DNA of 64,000 nt from Megachile rotundata (taxonomy: Eukaryota > Arthropoda > Insecta > Hymenoptera > Megachilidae), in NCBI RefSeq assembly GCF_050947335.1, contig NW_027473318.1, positions 682,001 to 746,000 of the forward strand, in the 5' to 3' direction. Positions within the stretch are counted from its first letter, which is position 1; each line of letters starts with the position of its first letter. This document shows, piece after piece, positions 15,401-31,850 of this stretch. Below the pieces are notes generated by a model, which was not told the origin of the DNA, made no database searches, and saw only the letters and a list, made by a program, of their open reading frames with translations. The translations under genes were made by a program, and so were the position numbers.

Positions 15401-16878
15401 CACAATCATACAATCACAATCATACAATCACAATCATACAATCACAATCATACAATCACAATCATACAATCACAATCATACTATCTCAATCATACAATCA
15501 CAATCATACAATCACAATCATACAATCACAATCATACAATCACAATCATACAATCACAATCATACAATCACAATCATACAATCACAATCATACAATCACA
15601 ATCATACTATCTCAATCATACAATCACAATCATACAATCACAATCATACATTCAAAATCATGCAATCACAATCATACAATCACAATCATGCAATCACAAT
15701 CATACAATTATAATCATACAATCACAATCATTCAATCACAATCGTACAATCTCAATCGCACAACCACAATCACACAATCACACTCATACAATCACAATCA
15801 TACAATCACAATCATACAATCACAAAAATACAATCATAATCATACAATCACAATCATACAATCGCAATCATACAATCACAATCATACAATCATAATCATG
15901 CAATCACAATCATACGATCGCAATCATACAATCACAATCATACCATCACAATCATACAATCACAATCATACAATCATAATCATACAATTACAATCATACA
16001 TCACAATCATACAATCACAATCATACAATCGCAATCATACAATCACAATCATACAATCATAATCATACAATTACAATCATACATCACAATCATACAATCA
16101 CAATCATACAAACGCAATCATACAATCACAATCATACAATCACAATCATACAATCACAATCATACAATCACAATCATACAATCACAATCATACAATCACA
16201 ATCATACAATCACAATCATACAATCACAATCATACAATCACAATCATACAATCACAATCATACAATCACAATCATACAATCACAATCATACTATCTCAAT
16301 CATACAATCACAATCATACAATCACAATCATACAATCACAATCATACAATCACAATCATACAATCACAATCATACAATCACAATCATACAATCACAATCA
16401 TACAATCACAATCATACAATCACAATCATACAATCACAATCATACAATCACAATCATACAATCACAATCATACAATCACAATCATACAATCACAATCATA
16501 CAATCACAATCATACAATCACAATCATACAATCACAATCATACGTTCAAAATCATGCAATCACAATCATACAATCACAATCATACAATCACAATCATACA
16601 ATCACAATCATACAATCACAATCATACAATCACAATCATACAATCACAATCATACAATCACAATCATACAATCACAATCATACTATCTCAATCATACAAT
16701 CACAATCATACAATCACAATCATACAATCACAATCATACAATCACAATCATACAATCACAATCATGCAATCACAATCATACAATTATAATCATACAATCA
16801 CAATCATTCAATCACAATCGTACAATCTCAATCGCACAACCACAATCACACAATCACACTCATACAATCACAATCATA
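12421..16878 (+). repeat. Local expansion block with 1.36 and 0.81 kb repeats
   Basis: Three cassette A copies followed by the same CAAAAATAC, CGATCG, CATACATC and AAACGC series lie at 13,591, 14,947 and 15,757, spaced 1,356 and 810 bp. The rare CATTCAACATC marker precedes the first two (ATG at 13,326 and 14,682, again 1,356 apart). The right part (from about 14.5 kb) aligns with 21.1-23.4 kb at offsets of 6,563, 6,549, 6,535 and 6,521, the steps being whole monomers. The longest pure-consensus run I noticed, about 245 bp, lies at 16,298-16,542; its paralogue at 22,847-23,063 is two units shorter. Confidence 0.78.
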
Positions 16879-19800
16879 CGTTCAAAATCATGCAATCACA
16901 ATCATACAATCACAATCATACAATCACAATCATACAATCACAATCATACAATCACAATCATACAATCACAATCATACAATCACAATCATACAATCACAAT
17001 CATACAACCACAATCAGACAATCGCAAGCATACAATCACAATCATACAATCTCAATCATACAATCACAATCATACAATCACAATCATACAATCATAATCA
17101 TACAATTACAATCATACATCACAATCATACAATCACAATCACACAATCACAATCATACTTTCACAATCATACTATCACAATCATACAATCACAATCATAC
17201 AATCACAATCATACAATCACAATCATACAATCACAATCATACAATCACAATCATACAATCACATTCATACAATCGCAAGCATACAATCACAATCATACAA
17301 TCTCAATCATACAATCACAATCATACAATCATAATCATACAATTACAATCATACATCACAATCATACAATCACAATCATACAATCGCAATCATACAATTA
17401 CAATATCCCAAATACAATCTCCCAAATACAATCATACAATCACAATCATACAATCGCATTCATACAATCGCAATCATACAATCACAATCATACAATCGCA
17501 ATCATACAATCGCAATCATACAATCACAATCATACAATCATAATCATGCAATCACAATCATACGATCGCAATCATACAATCATAATCATACAATTACAAT
17601 CATACAATCACAATCATACAATCATAATCATACAATTACAATCATACATCAGAATCATACAATCACAATCATACAATCGCAATCATACAATCACAATCAT
17701 ACAATCACAATCATACAATTACAATCTCCCAAATACAATCTCCCGAATACAATCTCCCAAATACAATCATACAATCACAATCATACAATCACAGCATACA
17801 ATCACAATCATACTATCACAATCATACAATCACAATCATACAATCAGAATCATACAATCACAATCATACAATCACAATCATACAATCACAATCATACAAT
17901 CACAATCATACAATCGCATTCATACAATCGCAATCATACAATCACAATCATACAATCGCAATCATACAATTACAATCTCCCAAATACAATCTCCCAAATA
18001 CAATCACCCAAATACAATCATACAATCACAATCATACAATCATAATCATACAATCACAATCATACAATCACAATCATACAATCACAATCATACTATCACA
18101 ATAATACAATCACAATCATACAATCACAATCAGACAATCACAATCATACAATCACAATCATACAATCACAATCATACAATCACAATCATACAATCACAAT
18201 CATACAATCACAATCATACAATCACAATCATACAATCACAATCATACAATCACAATCATACAATCACAAAAATACAATCATAATCATACAATCACAATCA
18301 TACAATCGCAATCATACAATCACAATCATACAATCATAATCATGCAATCACAATCATACGATCGCAATCATACAATCACAATCATACCATCACAATCATA
18401 CAATCACAATCATACAATCATAATCATACAATTACAATCATACATCACAATCATACAATCACAATCATACAATCGCAATCATACAATCACAATCATACAA
18501 TCACAATCATACAATCACAATCATACAACCACAATCAGACAATCACAATCATATAATCACAATCATACAATCACAATTATGCAATCACAATCATACAATC
18601 GCATTCATACAATCGCAATCATACAATCACAATCATACAATCATGATCATACAATCACAATCATACGATCGCAATCATACAATCACAATCATACCATCAC
18701 AATCATACAATCACAATCATACAATCATAATCATACAATTACAATCATACATCACAATCATACAATTACAATCATACATCACAATCATACAATCACAATC
18801 ATACAATCGCAATCATACAATCACAATCATACAATCGCAATCATACAATTACAATCTCCCAAATACAATCTCCCGAATACAATCTCCCAAATACAATCGT
18901 ACAATCACAATCATACAATCACAATCATACAATCACAATCATACAATCACAATCATACTATCACAATCATACAATCACAATCATACAATCACAATCATAC
19001 AATCACAATCATACAATCACAATCATACAGTCACAATCATACATTCAAAATCATGCAATCACAATCATACAATCACAATCATGCAATCACAATCATACAA
19101 TTATAATCATACAATCACAATCATTCAATCACAATCATACAATCACAATCATACAATCGCAATCATACAATCACAATCATACAATCACAATCATACAATC
19201 ACAATCATACAACCACAATCAGGCAATCACAATCATACAATCACAATCATACAATCACAATTATGCAATCACAATCATACAATCGCAATCATACAATCGC
19301 AATCATACAATCACAATCATACAATCATGATCATACAATCACAATCATACGATCGCAATCATACAATCACAATCATACCATCACAATCATACAATCACAA
19401 TCATACAATCATAATCATACAATTACAATCATACATCACAATCATACAATTACAATCATACATTACAATCATACAATCACAATCGTACAATCGCAATCAT
19501 ACAATCACAATCATACGATCGCAATCATACAATTACAATCTCCCAAATACAATCTCCCAAATACAATCTCCCAACTACAATCTCCCAAATACAATCATAC
19601 AATCACAATCATACAATCACAATCATACAATCATAATCATACAATTACAATCATACATCACAATCATACAATCACAATCATACAATCGCAATCATACAAT
19701 CACAATCATACAATCGCAATCATACAATTACAATCTCCCAAATACAATCTCCCAAATACAATCATACAATCACAATCGTACAATCACAATCATACAATCA

Positions 19801-22800
19801 CAATCATACAATCACAATCATACTATCACAATCATACAATCACAATCATACAATCACAATCATACAATCACAATCATACAATCACAATCATACAATCACA
19901 ATCATACAATCACAATCATACAATCACAATCATACAATCACAATCATACATTCAAAATCATGCAATCACAATCATACAATCACAATCATGCAATCACAAT
20001 CATACAATTATAATCATACAATCACAATCATTCAATCACAATCGTACAATCTCAATCGCACAACCACAATCACACAATCACACTCATACAATCACAATCA
20101 TACAATCACAATCATACAATCACAAAAATACAATCATAATCATACAATCACAATCATACAATCGCAATCATACAATCACAATCATACAATCATAATCATG
20201 CAATCACAATCATACGATCGCAATCATACAATCACAATCATACCATCACAATCATACAATCACAATCATACAATCATAATCATACAATTACAATCATACA
20301 TCACAATCATACAATCACAATCATACAATCGCAATCATACAATCACAATCATACAATCATAATCATACAATTACAATCATACATCACAATCATACAATCA
20401 CAATCATACAAACGCAATCATACAATCACAATCATACAATCACAATCATACAATCACAATCGTACAATCACAATCATACAATCACAATCATACAATCACA
20501 ATCATACAATCACAATCATACAATCACAATCATACAATCACAATCATACAATCACAATCATACAATCACAATCATACAATCACAATCATACAATCACAAT
20601 CATACTATCTCAATCATACAATCACAATCATACAATCATAATCATACAATTACAATCATACATCACAATCATACAATCACAATCATACAATCGCAATCAT
20701 ACAATTACAATATCCCAAATACAATCTCCCAAATACAATCATACAATCACAATCATACAATCGCATTCATACAATCGCAATCATACAATCACAATCATAC
20801 AATCGCAATCATACAATCGCAATCATACAATCACAATCATACAATCATAATCATGCAATCACAATCATACAATCACAATCATACAATCACAATCATACAA
20901 TCGCATTCATACAATCGCAATCATACAATCACAATCATACAATCGCAATCATACAATTACAATCTCCCAAATACAATCTCCCAAATACAATCACCCAAAT
21001 ACAATCATACAATCACAATCATACAATCATAATCATACAATCACAATCATACAATCACAATCATACAATCACAATCATACTATCACAATAATACAATCAC
21101 AATCATACAATCACAATCAGACAATCACAATCATACAATCACAATCATACAATCACAATCATACAATCACAATCATACAATCACAATCATACAATCACAA
21201 TCATACATTCAACATCATGCAATCACAATCATACAATCACAATCATACAATCACAATCATACAATCACAATCATACTATCACAATCATACAATCACAATC
21301 ATACAATCACAATCATACAATCACAATCATACAATCACAATCATACAATCACAATCATACAATCACAATCATACATTCAAAATCATGCAATCACAATCAT
21401 ACAATCACAATCATGCAATCACAATCATACAATTATAATCATACAATCACAATCATTCAATCACAATCGTACAATCTCAATCGCACAACCACAATCACAC
21501 AATCACACTCATACAATCACAATCATACAATCACAATCATACAATCACAAAAATACAATCATAATCATACAATCACAATCATACAATCGCAATCATACAA
21601 TCACAATCATACAATCATAATCATGCAATCACAATCATACGATCGCAATCATACAATCACAATCATACCATCACAATCATACAATCACAATCATACAATC
21701 ATAATCATACAATTACAATCATACATCACAATCATACAATCACAATCATACAATCGCAATCATACAATCACAATCATACAATCATAATCATACAATTACA
21801 ATCATACATCACAATCATACAATCACAATCATACAAACGCAATCATACAATCACAATCATACAATCACAATCATACAATCACAATCATACAATCACAATC
21901 ATACAATCACAATCATACAATCACAATCATACAATCACAATCATACAATCACAATCATACAATCACAATCATACAATCACAATCATACAATCACAATCAT
22001 ACAATCACAATCATACAATCACAATCATACTATCTCAATCATACAATCACAATCATACAATCACAATCATACAATCACAATCATACAATCACAATCATAC
22101 AATCACAATCATACAATCACAATCATACAATCACAATCATACAATCACAATCATACTATCTCAATCATACAATCACAATCATACAATCACAATCATACAT
22201 TCAAAATCATGCAATCACAATCATACAATCACAATCATGCAATCACAATCATACAATTATAATCATACAATCACAATCATTCAATCACAATCGTACAATC
22301 TCAATCGCACAACCACAATCACACAATCACACTCATACAATCACAATCATACAATCACAATCATACAATCACAAAAATACAATCATAATCATACAATCAC
22401 AATCATACAATCGCAATCATACAATCACAATCATACAATCATAATCATGCAATCACAATCATACGATCGCAATCATACAATCACAATCATACCATCACAA
22501 TCATACAATCACAATCATACAATCATAATCATACAATTACAATCATACATCACAATCATACAATCACAATCATACAATCGCAATCATACAATCACAATCA
22601 TACAATCATAATCATACAATTACAATCATACATCACAATCATACAATCACAATCATACAAACGCAATCATACAATCACAATCATACAATCACAATCATAC
22701 AATCACAATCATACAATCACAATCATACAATCACAATCATACAATCACAATCATACAATCACAATCATACAATCACAATCATACAATCACAATCATACAA

Positions 22801-23399
22801 TCACAATCATACAATCACAATCATACAATCACAATCATACTATCTCAATCATACAATCACAATCATACAATCACAATCATACAATCACAATCATACAATC
22901 ACAATCATACAATCACAATCATACAATCACAATCATACAATCACAATCATACAATCACAATCATACAATCACAATCATACAATCACAATCATACAATCAC
23001 AATCATACAATCACAATCATACAATCACAATCATACAATCACAATCATACAATCACAATCATACGTTCAAAATCATGCAATCACAATCATACAATCACAA
23101 TCATACAATCACAATCATACAATCACAATCATACAATCACAATCATACAATCACAATCATACAATCACAATCATACAATCACAATCATACAATCACAATC
23201 ATACTATCTCAATCATACAATCACAATCATACAATCACAATCATACAATCACAATCATACAATCACAATCATACAATCACAATCATGCAATCACAATCAT
23301 ACAATTATAATCATACAATCACAATCATTCAATCACAATCGTACAATCTCAATCGCACAACCACAATCACACAATCACACTCATACAATCACAATCATA
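16879..23399 (+). repeat. HOR copy L3 (6.5 kb)
   Basis: Bounded by CGTTCAAAATCATGC junctions at 16,879 and 23,400, each placed right after a cassette A truncated at CACTCATAC. The first 4.3 kb is the L2 paralogue (offset 8,812/8,798) and the rest matches the expansion block at 14.5-16.9 kb. L3 is therefore a composite of L2-type and expansion-type segments, which then duplicated as a whole to give L4. It contains ACAGCATAC (17,792), cassette C (18,643 and 19,327), CATACATTAC (19,461) and five cassette A copies. Confidence 0.8.
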
Positions 23400-26300
23400 C
23401 GTTCAAAATCATGCAATCACAATCATACAATCACAATCATACAATCACAATCATACAATCACAATCATACAATCACAATCATACAATCACAATCATACAA
23501 TCACAATCATACAATCACAATCATACAACCACAATCAGACAATCGCAAGCATACAATCACAATCATACAATCTCAATCATACAATCACAATCATACAATC
23601 ACAATCATACAATCATAATCATACAATTACAATCATACATCACAATCATACAATCACAATCACACAATCACAATCATACTTTCACAATCATACTATCACA
23701 ATCATACAATCACAATCATACAATCACAATCATACAATCACAATCATACAATCACAATCATACAATCACAATCATACAATCACATTCATACAATCGCAAG
23801 CATACAATCACAATCATACAATCTCAATCATACAATCACAATCATACAATCATAATCATACAATTACAATCATACATCACAATCATACAATCACAATCAT
23901 ACAATCGCAATCATACAATTACAATATCCCAAATACAATCTCCCAAATACAATCATACAATCACAATCATACAATCGCATTCATACAATCGCAATCATAC
24001 AATCACAATCATACAATCGCAATCATACAATCGCAATCATACAATCACAATCATACAATCATAATCATGCAATCACAATCATACGATCGCAATCATACAA
24101 TCATAATCATACAATTACAATCATACAATCACAATCATACAATCATAATCATACAATTACAATCATACATCAGAATCATACAATCACAATCATACAATCG
24201 CAATCATACAATCACAATCATACAATCACAATCATACAATTACAATCTCCCAAATACAATCTCCCGAATACAATCTCCCAAATACAATCATACAATCACA
24301 ATCATACAATCACAGCATACAATCACAATCATACTATCACAATCATACAATCACAATCATACAATCAGAATCATACAATCACAATCATACAATCACAATC
24401 ATACAATCACAATCATACAATCACAATCATACAATCGCATTCATACAATCGCAATCATACAATCACAATCATACAATCGCAATCATACAATTACAATCTC
24501 CCAAATACAATCTCCCAAATACAATCACCCAAATACAATCATACAATCACAATCATACAATCATAATCATACAATCACAATCATACAATCACAATCATAC
24601 AATCACAATCATACTATCACAATAATACAATCACAATCATACAATCACAATCAGACAATCACAATCATACAATCACAATCATACAATCACAATCATACAA
24701 TCACAATCATACAATCACAATCATACAATCACAATCATACAATCACAATCATACAATCACAATCATACAATCACAATCATACAATCACAAAAATACAATC
24801 ATAATCATACAATCACAATCATACAATCGCAATCATACAATCACAATCATACAATCATAATCATGCAATCACAATCATACAATCGCAATCATACAATCAC
24901 AATCATACAATCACAATCATACAATCACAATCATACAACCACAATCAGACAATCACAATCATATAATCACAATCATACAATCACAATTATGCAATCACAA
25001 TCATACAATCGCATTCATACAATCGCAATCATACAATCACAATCATACAATCATGATCATACAATCACAATCATACGATCGCAATCATACAATCACAATC
25101 ATACCATCACAATCATACAATCACAATCATACAATCATAATCATACAATTACAATCATACATCACAATCATACAATTACAATCATACATCACAATCATAC
25201 AATCACAATCATACAATCGCAATCATACAATCACAATCATACAATCGCAATCATACAATTACAATCTCCCAAATACAATCTCCCGAATACAATCTCCCAA
25301 ATACAATCGTACAATCACAATCATACAATCACAATCATACAATCACAATCATACAATCACAATCATACTATCACAATCATACAATCACAATCATACAATC
25401 ACAATCATACAATCACAATCATACAATCACAATCATACAGTCACAATCATACATTCAAAATCATGCAATCACAATCATACAATCACAATCATGCAATCAC
25501 AATCATACAATTATAATCATACAATCACAATCATTCAATCACAATCATACAATCACAATCATACAATCGCAATCATACAATCACAATCATACAATCACAA
25601 TCATACAATCACAATCATACAACCACAATCAGGCAATCACAATCATACAATCACAATCATACAATCACAATTATGCAATCACAATCATACAATCGCAATC
25701 ATACAATCGCAATCATACAATCACAATCATACAATCATGATCATACAATCACAATCATACGATCGCAATCATACAATCACAATCATACCATCACAATCAT
25801 ACAATCACAATCATACAATCATAATCATACAATTACAATCATACATCACAATCATACAATTACAATCATACATTACAATCATACAATCACAATCGTACAA
25901 TCGCAATCATACAATCACAATCATACGATCGCAATCATACAATTACAATCTCCCAAATACAATCTCCCAAATACAATCTCCCAACTACAATCTCCCAAAT
26001 ACAATCATACAATCACAATCATACAATCACAATCATACAATCATAATCATACAATTACAATCATACATCACAATCATACAATCACAATCATACAATCGCA
26101 ATCATACAATCACAATCATACAATCGCAATCATACAATTACAATCTCCCAAATACAATCTCCCAAATACAATCATACAATCACAATCGTACAATCACAAT
26201 CATACAATCACAATCATACAATCACAATCATACTATCACAATCATACAATCACAATCATACAATCACAATCATACAATCACAATCATACAATCACAATCA

Positions 26301-29300
26301 TACAATCACAATCATACAATCACAATCATACAATCACAATCATACAATCACAATCATACATTCAAAATCATGCAATCACAATCATACAATCACAATCATG
26401 CAATCACAATCATACAATTATAATCATACAATCACAATCATTCAATCACAATCGTACAATCTCAATCGCACAACCACAATCACACAATCACACTCATACA
26501 ATCACAATCATACAATCACAATCATACAATCACAAAAATACAATCATAATCATACAATCACAATCATACAATCGCAATCATACAATCACAATCATACAAT
26601 CATAATCATGCAATCACAATCATACGATCGCAATCATACAATCACAATCATACCATCACAATCATACAATCACAATCATACAATCATAATCATACAATTA
26701 CAATCATACATCACAATCATACAATCACAATCATACAATCGCAATCATACAATCACAATCATACAATCATAATCATACAATTACAATCATACATCACAAT
26801 CATACAATCACAATCATACAAACGCAATCATACAATCACAATCATACAATCACAATCATACAATCACAATCGTACAATCACAATCATACAATCACAATCA
26901 TACAATCACAATCATACAATCACAATCATACAATCACAATCATACAATCACAATCATACAATCACAATCATACAATCACAATCATACAATCACAATCATA
27001 CAATCACAATCATACTATCTCAATCATACAATCACAATCATACAATCATAATCATACAATTACAATCATACATCACAATCATACAATCACAATCATACAA
27101 TCGCAATCATACAATTACAATATCCCAAATACAATCTCCCAAATACAATCATACAATCACAATCATACAATCGCATTCATACAATCGCAATCATACAATC
27201 ACAATCATACAATCGCAATCATACAATCGCAATCATACAATCACAATCATACAATCATAATCATGCAATCACAATCATACAATCACAATCATACAATCAC
27301 AATCATACAATCGCATTCATACAATCGCAATCATACAATCACAATCATACAATCGCAATCATACAATTACAATCTCCCAAATACAATCTCCCAAATACAA
27401 TCACCCAAATACAATCATACAATCACAATCATACAATCATAATCATACAATCACAATCATACAATCACAATCATACAATCACAATCATACTATCACAATA
27501 ATACAATCACAATCATACAATCACAATCAGACAATCACAATCATACAATCACAATCATACAATCACAATCATACAATCACAATCATACAATCACAATCAT
27601 ACAATCACAATCATACAATCACAATCATACAATCACAAAAATACAATCATAATCATACAATCACAATCATACAATCGCAATCATACAATCACAATCATAC
27701 AATCATAATCATGCAATCACAATCATACGATCGCAATCATACAATCACAATCATACCATCACAATCATACAATCACAATCATACAATCATAATCATACAA
27801 TTACAATCATACATCACAATCATACAATCACAATCATACAATCGCAATCATACAATCACAATCATACAATCACAATCATACAATCACAATCATACAACCA
27901 CAATCAGACAATCACAATCATATAATCACAATCATACAATCACAATTATGCAATCACAATCATACAATCGCATTCATACAATCGCAATCATACAATCACA
28001 ATCATACAATCATGATCATACAATCACAATCATACGATCGCAATCATACAATCACAATCATACCATCACAATCATACAATCACAATCATACAATCATAAT
28101 CATACAATTACAATCATACATCACAATCATACAATTACAATCATACATCACAATCATACAATCACAATCATACAATCGCAATCATACAATCACAATCATA
28201 CAATCGCAATCATACAATTACAATCTCCCAAATACAATCTCCCAAATACAATCTCCCAAATACAATCTCCCAACTACAATCTCCCAAATACAATCATACA
28301 ATCACAATCATACAATCACAATCATACAATCATAATCATACAATTACAATCATACATCACAATCATACAATCACAATCATACAATCGCAATCATACAATC
28401 ACAATCATACAATCGCAATCATACAACTACAATCTCCCAAATACAATCTCCCAAATACAATCTCCCAAATACAATCATACAATCACAATCATACAATCAC
28501 AATCATACAATCACAATCATACAATCACAATCATATAATCACAATCATACTATCACAATCATACAATCACAATCATACAATCACAATCATACAATCACAA
28601 TCAGACAATCACAATCATACAATCACAATCATACAATCACAATCATACAATCACAATCATACAATCACAATCATACAATCACAATCATACAATCACAATC
28701 ATACATTCAACATCATGCAATCACAATCATACAATCACAATCATACAATCACAATCATACAATCACAATCATACTATCACAATCATACAATCACAATCAT
28801 ACAATCACAATCATACAATCACAATCATACAATCACAATCATACAATCACAATCATACAATCACAATCATACAATCACAATCATACATTCAAAATCATGC
28901 AATCACAATCATACAATCACAATCATGCAATCACAATCATACAATTATAATCATACAATCACAATCATTCAATCACAATCGTACAATCTCAATCGCACAA
29001 CCACAATCACACAATCACACTCATACAATCACAATCATACAATCACAATCATACAATCACAAAAATACAATCATAATCATACAATCACAATCATACAATC
29101 GCAATCATACAATCACAATCATACAATCATAATCATGCAATCACAATCATACGATCGCAATCATACAATCACAATCATACCATCACAATCATACAATCAC
29201 AATCATACAATCATAATCATACAATTACAATCATACATCACAATCATACAATCACAATCATACAATCGCAATCATACAATCACAATCATACAATCATAAT

Positions 29301-29769
29301 CATACAATTACAATCATACATCACAATCATACAATCACAATCATACAAACGCAATCATACAATCACAATCATACAATCACAATCATACAATCACAATCAT
29401 ACAATCACAATCATACAATCACAATCATACAATCACAATCATACAATCACAATCATACAATCACAATCATACAATCACAATCATACAATCACAATCATAC
29501 AATCACAATCATACAATCACAATCATACAATCACAATCATACTATCTCAATCATACAATCACAATCATACAATCACAATCATACAATCACAATCATACAA
29601 TCACAATCATACAATCACAATCATACAATCACAATCATACAATCAGAATCATACAATCACAATCATACAATCACAATCATACAATCACAATCATACAATC
29701 ACAATCATACAATCACAATCATACAATCACAATCATACAATCACAATCATACAATCACAATCATACAAT
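23400..29769 (+). repeat. HOR copy L4 (6.4 kb), with a 111-bp deletion
   Basis: Offset to L3 is 6,521 from about 23.08 to 24.86 kb (for example ACAGCATAC 24,313/17,792) and 6,410 from about 25.05 to 27.6 kb (cassette C 25,053/18,643; CATACATTAC 25,871/19,461). The 111-base step lies at about 24,875, where L4 lacks the CGATCG-CATACCATC-CATACATC series that L3 has just after 18,342. From about 27.6 kb L4 leaves L3 and instead follows the L2 continuation (offset 15,208 to 12.3-13.0 kb), then carries a CATTCAACATC marker with ATG at 28,715. The next CGTTCAAAATCATGC, near 29,780, opens the following block. Confidence 0.8.
28220..28289 (+). repeat. Largest TCCC-class cluster noticed, five units
   Basis: Five consecutive units at 28,220, 28,234, 28,248, 28,262 and 28,276; the fourth is the CAACT sub-variant and the others end in CAAAT. 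The paralogous cluster near 13.0 kb has four units, so one TCCC unit was gained here or lost there. This shows that the variant class expands and contracts by whole units, as the consensus class does. Confidence 0.9.
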
Positions 29770-31850
29770 CACAATCATACGTTCAAAATCATGCAATCAC
29801 AATCATACAATCACAATCATACAATCACAATCATACAATCACAATCATACAATCACAATCATACAATCACAATCATACAATCACAATCATACAATCACAA
29901 TCATACAATCACAATCATACTATCTCAATCATACAATCACAATCATACAATCACAATCATACAATCACAATCATACAATCACAATCATACAATCACAATC
30001 ATGCAATCACAATCATACAATTATAATCATACAATCACAATCATTCAATCACAATCGTACAATCTCAATCGCACAGCCACAATCACACAGTCACACTCAT
30101 ACAATCACAATCATACAATCACAATCATACAATCACAATGATACAATCGCAATCATACAATTACAATATCCCAAATACAATCTCCCAAATACAATCATAC
30201 AATCACAATCATACAATCACAATCATACAATCACAATCATACAATCACAATCATACAACCACAATCAGACAATCGCAAGCATACAATCACAATCATACAA
30301 TCTCAATCATACAATCACAATCATACAATCACAATCATACAATCATAATCATACTCTTACAATCATACATCACAATCATACAATCACAATCACACAATCA
30401 CAATCATACTTTCACAATCATACTATCACAATCATACAATCACAATCATACAATCACAATCATACAATCGCAATCATACAATTACAATATCCCAAATACA
30501 ATCATACAATCACAATCATACACTAACAATCATACAATCACAATCATACAATCACAATCATACAATCACAATCATACAATCACAATCATACAATCACAAT
30601 CATACAATCACAATCATACTATCACAATCATACAATCACAATCATAGAATCACAATCGTAAATTCACAATCATACAATCACAATCATACAATCACAATCA
30701 TACAATCACAATCATACAATCACAATCATACAATCTCAATCATACAATCACAATCATACAATCATAATCATACAATTACAATCATACATCACAATCATAC
30801 AATCACAATCATACTTTCACAATCGTACAATCACAATCATACAATCACAAAAATACAATCATACTCATACAATCACAATCATACAATCGCAATCATACAA
30901 TCACAATCATACAATCATAATCATGCAATCACAATCATACGATCGCAATCATACAATCACAATCATACCATCACAATCATACAATCACAATCATACAATC
31001 ATAATAATACAATTACAATCATACATCACAATCATACAATCACAATCATACAATCGCAATCATACAATCACAATCATACAATCGCAATCATACAATTACA
31101 ATCTCCCAAATACAATCTCCCAAATACAATCTCCCAGATACAATCATACAATGACAATCATACAATCACAATCATACAATCATAATCATACAATCACAAT
31201 CATACATCAGAATCATACAATCACAATCATACAATCGCAATCATACAATCACAATCATACAATCGCAATCATACAATTACAATCTCCCAAATACAATCTC
31301 CCGAATACAATCTCCCAAATACAATCAGACAATCACAATCATACAATCACAATCATACAATCACAATCATACTATCACAATCATACAATCACAATCATAC
31401 AATCACAATCATACAATCACAATCATACAATCACAATCATACAATCACAATCATACAATCACAATCATACAATCGCATTCATACAATCGCAATCATACAA
31501 TCACAATCATACAATCGCAATCATACAATTACAATCTCCCAAATACAATCTCCCAAATACAATCACCCAAATACAATCATACAATCACAATCATACAATC
31601 ATAATCATACAATCACAATCATACAATCACAATCATACAATCACAATCATACTATCACAATAATACAATCACAATCATACAATCACAATCAGACAATCAC
31701 AATCATACAATCACAATCATACAATCACAATCATACAATCACAATCATACAATCACAATCATACAATCACAATCATACAATCACAATCATACAATCACAA
31801 TCATACAATCACAAAAATACAATCATAATCATACAATCACAATCATACAA
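29200..31850 (+). repeat. 2.6 kb tandem duplication, first copy
   Basis: It matches the next 2.6 kb at offsets of 2,654 (AAACGC unit 29,347/32,001), 2,570 (about 29.79 kb), 2,584 (30,138/32,722) and 2,598 (30,923/33,521 and on to CACAAAAATAC at 31,810/34,408). All steps are multiples of 14. Both copies carry the G-form cassette A (CGCACAGCCAC at 30,070 and 32,654), the CATACACTAAC and CATACTCTTAC variants, and CATAGAATC followed by CGTAAATTC. The left limit is approximate because the flanks are consensus-rich. Confidence 0.82.
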
